Below are positions 18,059-25,170 of a stretch of DNA of 46,528 nt, piece by piece. The DNA is from JAZKFT01 sp043760535. GTDB taxonomy: Bacteria > Bacteroidota > Bacteroidia > Chitinophagales > Chitinophagaceae. Below the pieces are notes generated by a model that was not told the origin of the DNA, ran no database searches, and saw nothing but the letters and a program-made list of their open reading frames with translations. Every line of letters begins with the position of its first letter. The first letter of the stretch is position 1. The position numbers and the translations under genes were made by a program. The DNA is taken from NCBI GenBank assembly GCA_043760535.1, contig JAYUOV010000080.1, positions 1 to 46,528 on the forward strand, in the 5' to 3' direction.

Positions 18059-18979
18059 TCATTTACTTGTTTTATCTGCTCTCTTTAGCACCACCGCGGC
18101 TCTTTTTTGCAGGGTGCTGCTGATGTTTAAATCGTATCGCCTTCCATTTACAGTTATCAGCATTAGTGCCGTGTTTGGAGGAAATTCCCCCAGGTTTTCG
18201 GCCTGAATAATAATCATGGTACTATCGGCCAAATCTGCTTTTTTTATGGTAATACTAATGGGTGCAATGCCCAGTTTCTGATGTTGGGAAACAATTGTAT
18301 CATTTACCAATAAGGTTACAATGTCTCCATCCACCGTTCCATTATCGTACAGCTCTATAAGCACATCGCCGGCAGGGATGGTGAGCGTATGCTCTATCTC
18401 TGTAACAATGGGAGTGGGTAATGTAGGAACAATATTGGCCACAGGTACTGCCGCAGGCTTTTGCACGGCATACAAACTATCGAATGATTTGGTTAAAGTA
18501 TCGGCCAGTTTTTTAAAAACACTCTGTACCGGCCGCTTGTAAATAATATCATAAAAAGCAGAGTCCATCCCCCGAAATGGCCGTTTGGAAACATCTTCGA
18601 AAGGGCGGAAGATGCCTACAATCATATTTTCATTAAACCTGTCTTTTTTAAAAGTATAGCTAAACGATTTGGCTACTAAAATAGAATCGGGCAGTTTAAA
18701 GTTCAGCATCCTTTTACTGGTAATTGTTACTTCGCCACCGCTACCCACTTCGCCTTCTACCCACACTATCATGTTCTCATAATTTTTAAGATACAGGGTA
18801 CGTGTACCGCTCACTTTGTTGCCCTCCTGTTTCAGATCCAGTTCCAGCAGGTAATCTTCCTGTATATCCTGTGCCGAAGCCTTTATTTGCCACCGCCATT
18901 TGCCTGTATAATTCTGGGCCTGTATTATGGTAAAAAAAAACAGCATCAGGAATAGGAAAATCATTCGCATCGGGTACAT
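18059..18979 (-). CDS. Secreted protein of unknown function
   Basis: A 306-residue exported protein. A hydrophobic signal peptide (MRMIFLFLMLFFFTIIQAQ) ends in a plausible signal-peptidase-I site. The first half reads as a lipocalin-like beta-sheet domain (YTGKWRWQIKA, YLLELDLKQEGNKVSG, VEGEVGSGGEVTITSKRML), a pattern common in Bacteroidota secreted proteins. A Pro/Ala linker leads to a C-terminal beta domain (AGDVLIELYDNGTVDGDIV, then NGRRYDLNISSTLQ). I do not assign an activity. The gene begins 1 bp after the stop of the 816-residue gene, so the two are coupled and probably work in the same envelope process. The ATG at 18979 is used, with an internal ATG at 18967 possible. Confidence 0.7.
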   Translation of the reverse strand: MYPMRMIFLFLMLFFFTIIQAQNYTGKWRWQIKASAQDIQEDYLLELDLKQEGNKVSGTRTLYLKNYENMIVWVEGEVGSGGEVTITSKRMLNFKLPDSILVAKSFSYTFKKDRFNENMIVGIFRPFEDVSKRPFRGMDSAFYDIIYKRPVQSVFKKLADTLTKSFDSLYAVQKPAAVPVANIVPTLPTPIVTEIEHTLTIPAGDVLIELYDNGTVDGDIVTLLVNDTIVSQHQKLGIAPISITIKKADLADSTMIIIQAENLGEFPPNTALMLITVNGRRYDLNISSTLQKRAAVVLKRADKTSK

Positions 18980-18980
18980 T

Positions 18981-21431
18981 TTAGTTTACAAGAATTTCTC
19001 CAAAAATCAATTTTCCATTTTTATCAATACCCTGTACCACTATTTTAAAGGCATTGCCAAAATCGTTATTATAAAACCTGCCTGTGTAATTCCCTTCTTT
19101 GTCTTTGGCAGGTCGTGGGTTCCAGTAAAGTGTTAACCGGTTGTCGGGTATTTTTTTGGCTGTAATATCTTGCTTGCTATAATCTGTGTTATAAAATACC
19201 CGGTTGGGTTCATAGCCCTGTATCTCCATTTTACTAAACATTTTTTCGTAAGCTGGCTTTTTTATAGAAGATCCCTTTTTGGTATAAACAGCTATCATGC
19301 CCTGATTAGCTCCCCATGGAAACGCCATATTGCCTTTATACACTTTTACCAAAGCCACATCATCAGGCGAAATATTATCTATAAAATCCGATGATACCTG
19401 TATTTCGTTTAGCATAAACATGATGCCATCTCCACCAGTATCTTCACTTAAGCCCCTCATTCCATCGTGCCTTGTAAAACGAGCTGTTGCACCACCTCCA
19501 TTGTACACATCTACTTCAAACCCTGGTATTTGCATTTGTAAATATTGCCAAATGTTTTGCATACCAACGGAATTTGCAAAGTCTACATCATGATCGCTGA
19601 CCTCAAATGCAGGAGATACATACTCCTTACGAAGCGAATCCAGCCTCGACATTTTTTTTGCTATTACAGTTACGCCTTGCAATGTGGCATAACCAAAGCC
19701 AAGTGTATCAAAAGCAGTTAGATGTTTATAAACACGTTGGCCCAAGATATTGTTGGGGTCGCTTATATCTGTGGTATCCATGTTTTCGTCTGGTATAAAA
19801 TGAGATTGTTTTAGTGTGTCAATATATGCGCTGTAAATTTTCACATCCGCAATGGCCTTTTGCTGCTTATTGTTTTGTGCCTCATAAAATACGGTTGCCT
19901 TTTTAATAAAATTTATAGAGTCTAAGATAAATTCGCCCTTATCGGTAAGGTACGCATCAGCTATTATCTTGGTACTGTCTTCGCCTTTAATTATAAAAGC
20001 CACCTTGCCATCTTTTACAATTTCGGCTCTATCGCTTTTGGTTACTTTACCTTTAATAGAAATATTAGATTCAATTGGAAATTTTAAAGGCTGCACTTTT
20101 TGGGCAAGTATATCGCCCCATTCAAACCTACGCCAGCCATGGGTCATCATCACCATATCCAGGTGCTGTATGGTGCTGTCTGCTTTGTTTGTAAAATATT
20201 GCCCACTGTTATGTACCCGCCCCTTTAAATCGGAAGTAAGCAGCAATGTGGAAGCTATATTATCTTCTATACCTATTGGTTGAGATGCCTGCCAACTTTT
20301 TACCAGCACAGAAATACTTTCGCCAGCCACGCTATCCATCCTGAAAGAAATCGCATTTTGGCCCCTTTTGGCAACATCTTTTTTGGTAACAGCAATACGG
20401 GGATTTACAACTACATAGTTTTCTACAAAAGCCAGCCGCTCGGCCAGTGGCTTTAACAGCGAATCGAATACCGTAATATGGATAATGCCCGGGGGCAACC
20501 CTTTTTTAGGTATCGCTGCTGCAGTGTTATCTTCGCTAAAATTAAAATTACCTGCATACACCAGCTTGCCGTTTATATGTGCTGCCACCAATAGTGCATT
20601 GTATTTTTCCGGATGTTGCACACCCCTATTCACCATTATAAAAATCCTGCTTTTGGTATTTTGTACCATCAGGTTTACCCCTTCATCTTTGGCTTTGGGC
20701 ACATCAAAAAAGTATGTGGCCCCGTTCGTAAGTTTTATTTCGGCCTTGTACCCGGCTCCTATAGTGGGTTCCAATTCAAAAAAGCCCATCCCATCGTGTT
20801 GGGCTGCAAAGGGCGTAACCACGGTATTAGTAGCCGTAACGATGTTGCCACCAAGGGGTACCGGCAGTCCATTATTATCGGTAATTTTAAAAGCCACCCT
20901 GTTTTTTATGCCAGCAATCAGCTCACCGCCTTCAGGAAAAAAATGCATTGCAAGTTTTATGGCAGGCTTTTTACCAGCCACTTTATTAATATATCCAGCA
21001 CCGTAAACAAAAATATTTTGCCTGGCTATAAACGCCGGAAAGTTGAGCATCCACAGCGTATAGGCGTTAAGCCTGTAATGGCCGCCTTTTATGTTTTTAT
21101 CCATGTTAAAAAACCCATTTATAGCACCGGCACTATCTAACTTAAACATTTTCTTTTGGGCAATGCCACCCTTTTCATCCACCAAATCCACATATAGGAT
21201 CCTGCTCAAAAAAGTAGGCTTGCCATCATAGGTACACCATGCTTTAAACCAAACATCATCCCCTGCCACCAGTTGTTTTTTATCTACCTGCAAAAAGATT
21301 TTTTCTTGGGGGTAATTGTTTGTCCAGTATTGAAGGCCCTTACCAATAGGCTCGGCCAACTGTGCCCGTGTAAGTTGCATGGCCAATAAAAAAAACAAAG
21401 TACCTAGAAAACGTTGATGCCAAACTGCCAT
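18981..21431 (-). CDS. Envelope protein with macroglobulin-like part and TonB-receptor plug-like C-terminus
   Basis: An 816-residue exported protein. The N-terminus MAVWHQRFLGTLFFLLAMQL is a signal peptide. The segment PQEKIFLQVDKKQLVAGDDV begins a macroglobulin-type MG2 domain as seen in Bacteroidota exported proteins. Several Ig-like beta domains follow, with FFPEGGELIAGIKNRVAFK characteristic of this family. Near residues 660-760 there is a plug-like region (NIWQYLQMQIPGFEVDVYNG, SPDDVALVKVYKGNMAFPWG, GMIAVYTKKG) similar to the SusC/TonB plug, but no 22-strand barrel follows. It may dock on an outer-membrane partner. The 39 bp around its start codon recur at 23334-23372. Confidence 0.65.
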   Translation of the reverse strand: MAVWHQRFLGTLFFLLAMQLTRAQLAEPIGKGLQYWTNNYPQEKIFLQVDKKQLVAGDDVWFKAWCTYDGKPTFLSRILYVDLVDEKGGIAQKKMFKLDSAGAINGFFNMDKNIKGGHYRLNAYTLWMLNFPAFIARQNIFVYGAGYINKVAGKKPAIKLAMHFFPEGGELIAGIKNRVAFKITDNNGLPVPLGGNIVTATNTVVTPFAAQHDGMGFFELEPTIGAGYKAEIKLTNGATYFFDVPKAKDEGVNLMVQNTKSRIFIMVNRGVQHPEKYNALLVAAHINGKLVYAGNFNFSEDNTAAAIPKKGLPPGIIHITVFDSLLKPLAERLAFVENYVVVNPRIAVTKKDVAKRGQNAISFRMDSVAGESISVLVKSWQASQPIGIEDNIASTLLLTSDLKGRVHNSGQYFTNKADSTIQHLDMVMMTHGWRRFEWGDILAQKVQPLKFPIESNISIKGKVTKSDRAEIVKDGKVAFIIKGEDSTKIIADAYLTDKGEFILDSINFIKKATVFYEAQNNKQQKAIADVKIYSAYIDTLKQSHFIPDENMDTTDISDPNNILGQRVYKHLTAFDTLGFGYATLQGVTVIAKKMSRLDSLRKEYVSPAFEVSDHDVDFANSVGMQNIWQYLQMQIPGFEVDVYNGGGATARFTRHDGMRGLSEDTGGDGIMFMLNEIQVSSDFIDNISPDDVALVKVYKGNMAFPWGANQGMIAVYTKKGSSIKKPAYEKMFSKMEIQGYEPNRVFYNTDYSKQDITAKKIPDNRLTLYWNPRPAKDKEGNYTGRFYNNDFGNAFKIVVQGIDKNGKLIFGEILVN

Positions 21432-21464
21432 TCTATCTATATTTTATAATTATTAAAAATGAAA
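21426..21464 (-). repeat. Direct repeat copy A (5' end and leader of 816-residue gene)
   Basis: These 39 bp cover the start codon of the gene at 18981-21431 and its leader. They match 23334-23372 at 36 of 39 positions in the same orientation. The differences lie at the centre, in TAATTA versus CCATCA. Confidence 0.85.
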
Positions 21465-21483
21465 TTACCTTAATTCTTGTTTT

Positions 21484-21580
21484 GGGCGTTCCCCAGGGGG
21501 CCGGGCTTTTCGCTACAAGTCCTCACCCCGCAAAAATACAGGCGGGGTTCCGGGCTTTTCGCTGCAATCCCTAACGCAAA
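21484..21580. repeat. Palindromic Bacteroidota-type intergenic repeat element
   Basis: The unit CCGGGCTTTTCGCTACAAGT (21501-21520) recurs as CCGGGCTTTTCGCTGCAATC (21550-21569). A CCCCGC/GCGGGG hairpin lies between them. The edges GGCGTT and AACGC are inverted relative to each other. Elements of this make-up are, to my knowledge, scattered between genes in Bacteroidota genomes. It lies between the Imm49-like gene and the 816-residue gene. Confidence 0.6.
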
Positions 21581-21597
21581 GAACCGCTATAATGACA

Positions 21598-21631
21598 AAA
21601 CGCCGTCAGTAAGTATATGCTAACGGCGTTT
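21598..21631 (-). terminator. Terminator-like hairpin after the Imm49-like gene
   Basis: A 9 bp stem AAACGCCGT/ACGGCGTTT with a 16-base loop lies 84 bp after the Imm49-like gene stop. Read on the minus strand it ends in a short T run (GTTTTG). It is a weak intrinsic terminator candidate. Confidence 0.45.
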
Positions 21632-21714
21632 AAATACAATAAAAACTACAAGACTTTATATGACTTTTAAGAGACTCCGAAAAAAAAGGGGCTGATTTAA
21701 TTAACAGCAACTGT

Positions 21715-22482
21715 TTAATCAAAGTTTTCCAAAAAGCTATACGGATTCAAATAATGGTCCAATGGCTTTACAGGTAACAATTCCTTTGGTACCAACGGGC
21801 TGTTTACTTCCACCTCAATCCCTTTATACCATGCAAGTTTTGCATACCCTAATGCAGGGTGCGAAATAAACTCATTGATTAACTCATGGTTTTTATTCCG
21901 CTGCTTATGCACTTTCGGGGTAACAAATTCAGCCAATACTTCTTCCATTTTTACCTTATTTCTTTCCGCTAATGCTTCGTAAAATGCGGCATCTAATTCC
22001 ATTTTAAACTTAGGTACCGTTTTACTTTTCATTATCGCCATTACCCGTTCGTATTCCGCCCAATCGTCTTTTATCAGGCATTGCAAAATATACATAGGCG
22101 CAGTACCACCACTTTGTATCGTCTTTTCATAGAGGCTATGCTTTAAATTGGCATAGCGTTCTATAAGTGGTTTACAATCGCTTAACAATGCATAGCTTAA
22201 ATGATTGATGCCATAATCGAGGATTTTTTCATCGTGTTTAATAATAAGGTATTCATCAAGTCTGCCACAGACATAAAAAAATTGTTTAGCCCTGGATTTA
22301 TCATTATCAATGAAAAATGCAGATAAACCTAAATTCTGAAAATTTCCCCATTGGGCCATACTAAAAAACCTTTCGTTTGTGCGACCTTCAACTAAAGATT
22401 GATTCAATTGGGGTTGATTATCAACAATGCTTTTTAACACAACCTGTAGTTTTTCTTCCTTCGTTAAGTTTTTATATTCCAT
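21715..22482 (-). CDS. Imm49-like orphan immunity-type protein (tentative)
   Basis: A 255-residue soluble, mostly helical protein with no signal peptide or membrane helix. The middle has RAKQFFYVCGRLDEYLIIKH, and a C-terminal block reads LAWYKGIEVEVNSPLVPKEL. The latter resembles the C-terminal motif of Imm49 immunity proteins of polymorphic toxin systems as I remember it. That match is by eye and should be treated as tentative. No toxin, Rhs or secretion gene adjoins it. It lies in the repeat-rich segment beside a RAYT gene, with a hairpin terminator after it, consistent with a horizontally acquired single-gene cargo. Otherwise it is a conserved hypothetical protein. Confidence 0.5.
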   Translation of the reverse strand: MEYKNLTKEEKLQVVLKSIVDNQPQLNQSLVEGRTNERFFSMAQWGNFQNLGLSAFFIDNDKSRAKQFFYVCGRLDEYLIIKHDEKILDYGINHLSYALLSDCKPLIERYANLKHSLYEKTIQSGGTAPMYILQCLIKDDWAEYERVMAIMKSKTVPKFKMELDAAFYEALAERNKVKMEEVLAEFVTPKVHKQRNKNHELINEFISHPALGYAKLAWYKGIEVEVNSPLVPKELLPVKPLDHYLNPYSFLENFD

Positions 22483-22575
22483 GTGGTGAATTTAGTAAAT
22501 TCCCAGTTTCAAAACATTAATGCTTCCTTACCCTTGTTGGTGTTCCCTATCAGTGTTTGGTGTTCGAATTGGCAT

Positions 22576-22622
22576 CACCCACGCCGCCGTTCGGTGTTAT
22601 CACCAACGGCTTTCCACACCCA
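22576..22622 (+). repeat. Left inverted repeat with REP-type hairpin beside RAYT gene
   Basis: A 47 bp block contains the hairpin GCCGTT-C-GGTG-TTAT-CACC-AACGGC at 22586-22610. It is framed by CACCCACGCC and TTTCCACACCCA. Its reverse complement recurs with changes mainly in the stem bases at 23237-23282, on the other side of the RAYT gene. Stem changes are partly compensated. Confidence 0.75.
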
Positions 22623-22641
22623 AACAAAACCGGCACCATTT

Positions 22642-23178
22642 TTACGCTTGCCAATGTGTTAGAAATCCAAAATTATCAACACCAGTATGGTAAAACAGAG
22701 CCGATGAATAATAATAATCTTCCGGCAAACTGCAAAGCCCGGCTTTTACAGGATTGTAATGCAGGCAGTTAAGCTTTTGCTCAAAAACTGGCCTGCTACG
22801 CAATTCAATGCCGAGTGAATTACGCTCCCACCTGTTCCGCTTATTGCGGAAAAATTGATACGCCCTGTCTTTTGCATCCACTTTAAATTGTTCTAAAAAG
22901 TTTGGGTTGCATTGTTGTAAATCGAACTTTATTTGCTGTCCGGTAAATTTTAAAAAATCTCGTTTTACAAATTCTGGTTTGTGGCCCGGAAGCACCTGCC
23001 AAATTAAATGCAAATGATTAACCATAACAACAAAACCAAAAACTTTAACCCGTTGCTGCTTTGCTAAAAATGACAGACTGTTGATAAGAATATCTTTGTA
23101 TTTATCTGCCTGTAGAAGGGGTAACCAATTTAGATTAGTAGCAGTAAAAAAGGCAGGCCAGTATTCGGGGAACTCCAT
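22642..23178 (-). CDS. RAYT (REP-associated tyrosine transposase, IS200-like Y1 family)
   Basis: A 178-residue Y1 HUH-type transposase when started at the ATG at 23178 (MEFPEYWPAFFTATNLNW); a longer frame to a TTG at 23268 runs into the flanking repeat. HLHLIW at residues 55-60 is the HUH metal-binding motif. VKRDFLKFTGQQIKFDLQ is the helix that usually follows. CLHYNPVKAGLCSLPEDY is the hallmark C-terminal block of Bacteroidota RAYT proteins. KDRAYQFF may hold the catalytic Tyr region but is interrupted by an extra FFRNKRNR compared with the usual KDRxYQxWxRN. It probably nicks and mobilises REP-type hairpins. The 46-47 bp inverted repeats on both sides fit that role. Confidence 0.8.
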   Translation of the reverse strand: MEFPEYWPAFFTATNLNWLPLLQADKYKDILINSLSFLAKQQRVKVFGFVVMVNHLHLIWQVLPGHKPEFVKRDFLKFTGQQIKFDLQQCNPNFLEQFKVDAKDRAYQFFRNKRNRWERNSLGIELRSRPVFEQKLNCLHYNPVKAGLCSLPEDYYYSSALFYHTGVDNFGFLTHWQA

Positions 23179-23236
23179 TATATTCTGTGTTGTAAATAAT
23201 ATATGTCTGTTGTAAGCTTTGCTATTACTGCATTTT

Positions 23237-23282
23237 TGGGTGTGGAAATTGTTGGTGATAACACGCAACTATGGCGTGGGTG
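23237..23282 (-). repeat. Right inverted repeat with REP-type hairpin beside RAYT gene
   Basis: The reverse complement of this 46 bp block matches the left block: CACCCACGCC, then GTGTTATCACCAAC, then TTCCACACCCA. The hairpin arms GTTG/CAAC and GTG/CAC are kept with a single-base bulge. It lies upstream of the RAYT start. Confidence 0.75.
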
Positions 23283-23333
23283 TGGAATGTGGAGGACTTA
23301 CTACTTTTGGTGAACACCCGCAAAGGCGGAGAT

Positions 23334-23372
23334 TGCCATTCTATCTATATTTTACCATCATTAAAAATGAAA
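23334..23372 (-). repeat. Direct repeat copy B (displaced leader of the 816-residue gene)
   Basis: A 36-of-39 match to 21426-21464. Here the copied ATG opens a frame of only 12 codons on the minus strand before a TAG. It therefore looks like a stranded copy of a gene start rather than a functional one. Confidence 0.85.
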
Positions 23373-23375
23373 ACT

Positions 23376-23401
23376 AAAAAAAAGCCAGCAATAATGCTGG
23401 C
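23376..23401 (-). terminator. Intrinsic terminator of the SusC-SusD operon
   Basis: On the minus strand a GCCAGCA/TGCTGGC 7 bp stem with a 4-base loop is followed by eight T residues. It lies 27 bp after the fasciclin gene stop. It is a canonical rho-independent terminator for the SusC-SusD-DUF4397-fasciclin transcript. Confidence 0.85.
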
Positions 23402-23427
23402 CCTATTTTAGAATTTAAAAAGTTATA

Positions 23428-24354
23428 TCATGGCCTTAAAACACCATCTATTACATGCACCACACCATTGGTGCCTAGTAAGTCGGCACTGGTAATTTTT
23501 ACTGGTGTGGCATTGCCCTTTCCTTTTACCATAGTTCCATTGCTACTGGTAGTTAATGAGGTGCTTGGACCGGCTGCGGTAGCTATTGTTACCAAATCGG
23601 CAGCAAAGTCGTTGGTGAACAATCTTACGCTATTAAAATAATGATACCGCATAATTGGCAATAGTGTAGCTGCTGGTGTCGCAGTAATAAAGGCATCTGT
23701 ATAACCGGCACTGATCATAGCGGCATCTGTTGGAGCCATTACTGTAAAAATAGACGCACTTCCTATTGTAGCAAAAACACCTGTTTTTCTTAAAGCTGCT
23801 ATAAATAATGTGTGCTGTCCTGTAGATTTTAAAATTGTGGTATCGTTTCCACGCAACACCGGTGATACCAAAAACCTATCGATGATATGAATGTAACCGT
23901 TGCTCAATTGGTTATCAATGCTTGTTATTTTACCCCCATTTACAAAATAGCCATTATTAAAACTACCACTATAGATAGCTGCACCACTTTGGGTAGTGCG
24001 GCTGATACTGCTAACGGCTACCATATTTTCGCTGAGGTAGGCGGCATTTACCAAGTGGTAGGTCAGCAAATAGCTAATAGCACCTGGCGTCATTTTATTT
24101 AGTGTATCGTTGCTTAAGCCTATTGCGGCAAACGCTGCATCGGTTGGTGCAAACCATGTAAAGGGGCCAGGGCCTGTTGTAAAATCTTTTAGATTCGCTT
24201 TTTCCACAGCTTTGGTAAACATGGATAAGGAAGGTTGGCCTGCCACAAACGTATCAAAACTGGGATAGGTTACTGTGTTCTTATCTTTAGTGCAGCCCAC
24301 TAATAAAGTAATAAAAGCTGCAACTGAAAACAATAATCTGAATATTTTTATCAT
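23428..24354 (-). CDS. Fasciclin (FAS1) two-domain lipoprotein
   Basis: A 308-residue lipoprotein. The signal peptide ends in the lipobox LLVGC (Cys about residue 21). The first FAS1 domain (about 30-165) has FTWFAPTDAAFAAIGLS and a C-terminal GYIHIIDRFLVSP. The second (about 170-305) has IFTVMAPTDAAMISAG and GTNGVVHVIDGVLRP. The H2-like motif (xVHVIDxVLxP) at both ends is diagnostic. FAS1 domains mediate adhesion or glycan/protein binding. As the last gene of the SusC-SusD operon it is probably a surface-exposed accessory lipoprotein of that complex. The gene begins 11 bp after the DUF4397 gene and ends before a strong terminator. Confidence 0.9.
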   Translation of the reverse strand: MIKIFRLLFSVAAFITLLVGCTKDKNTVTYPSFDTFVAGQPSLSMFTKAVEKANLKDFTTGPGPFTWFAPTDAAFAAIGLSNDTLNKMTPGAISYLLTYHLVNAAYLSENMVAVSSISRTTQSGAAIYSGSFNNGYFVNGGKITSIDNQLSNGYIHIIDRFLVSPVLRGNDTTILKSTGQHTLFIAALRKTGVFATIGSASIFTVMAPTDAAMISAGYTDAFITATPAATLLPIMRYHYFNSVRLFTNDFAADLVTIATAAGPSTSLTTSSNGTMVKGKGNATPVKITSADLLGTNGVVHVIDGVLRP

Positions 24355-24365
24355 GTTTAAAGTTT

Positions 24366-25151
24366 TTATTGGTTGGTTACTGCATTGGTAATCATGTTAG
24401 GAATAAATGGCGATACTAACCCGTTAATAAAACCAGTAGTGTAAACTGTAATGCTTCGCCTGCTGCCAGTGGTTAATAACTGAGGAGGTATTACCTGCCC
24501 AGCAATAAGAACTCCTGTACTGGTTACTGTTCTTAACCTAACAAAATTTGTGGGGCGGGTACCAAATGTACGCACCGATATAAAGCCCGACGAACCCTTG
24601 TAGGGGATATTACGTGCCAGGGTATCCCTTACCACCTCTGTGGCACTTGCAGAGTCTATCCTTATTAAAGTAAGGGAAGAACCTACTGTTGCATTGATAA
24701 GGCGAACGGCTAAAAAACTATCCTTTTGTGGGATAAAGGCATCTTCTATGGCGAAAACACTCCGGTTAATGCCGGTATCTGATAATGTAACAGCGTAATA
24801 CTTGTTCACCTCTAAACCTAGTTTACCCGAAAAGAGCACAACCGAATCGTTTTGGGTACCGGTATTGGCTAATGATAATTTAATAGTTGCGCCTGGCAGC
24901 ACTGCCGCATAATCAGGAAAAGTGAAGGTTGCAGGAAAAATGCCGCCGTTACCACCTGTAGTTCCGCCATTTAATTTAATATCGTTTGCCTTGAGCATTA
25001 CATTGGGCGTACCCGGAGATAGCAGGGCAATCCTTACAAAAGCCTTATCGGTAGGAAGGGTATATTCTGTTAACCGAAGCCCTGCTTTTTCGCAACCTAC
25101 CATAAAAAAACAGGATATAGCTGCAAAAATGATGATGACATATTTTTTCAT
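24366..25151 (-). CDS. DUF4397 lipoprotein
   Basis: A 261-residue lipoprotein with signal peptide MKKYVIIIFAAISCFFMVGC and lipobox Cys. The body has two repeats of a DUF4397-like beta domain. AFVRIALLSPGTPNVMLKAN opens the first, and LAVRLINATVGSSLTLIRID the second. The family has no firm function but commonly occurs as surface lipoproteins next to SusCD and fasciclin genes in Bacteroidota. It lies 19 bp after susD and 11 bp before the fasciclin gene, so it is co-expressed with them. A second, unlinked DUF4397 lipoprotein lies at 41371-42084. Confidence 0.75.
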   Translation of the reverse strand: MKKYVIIIFAAISCFFMVGCEKAGLRLTEYTLPTDKAFVRIALLSPGTPNVMLKANDIKLNGGTTGGNGGIFPATFTFPDYAAVLPGATIKLSLANTGTQNDSVVLFSGKLGLEVNKYYAVTLSDTGINRSVFAIEDAFIPQKDSFLAVRLINATVGSSLTLIRIDSASATEVVRDTLARNIPYKGSSGFISVRTFGTRPTNFVRLRTVTSTGVLIAGQVIPPQLLTTGSRRSITVYTTGFINGLVSPFIPNMITNAVTNQ

Positions 25152-25170
25152 AATAATGTTTTAGTTTGGT

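Noticed and set aside
20485..21140. Two overlapping plus-strand open frames of 173 and 175 residues opposite the 816-residue gene
   Set aside because: They lie entirely antisense to a well-supported gene, overlap each other in different frames and have no family motifs.
22563..22575. TTCGAATT resembling a tRNA T-loop
   Set aside because: No acceptor or anticodon stem surrounds it. It is part of the repeat flank of the RAYT gene.
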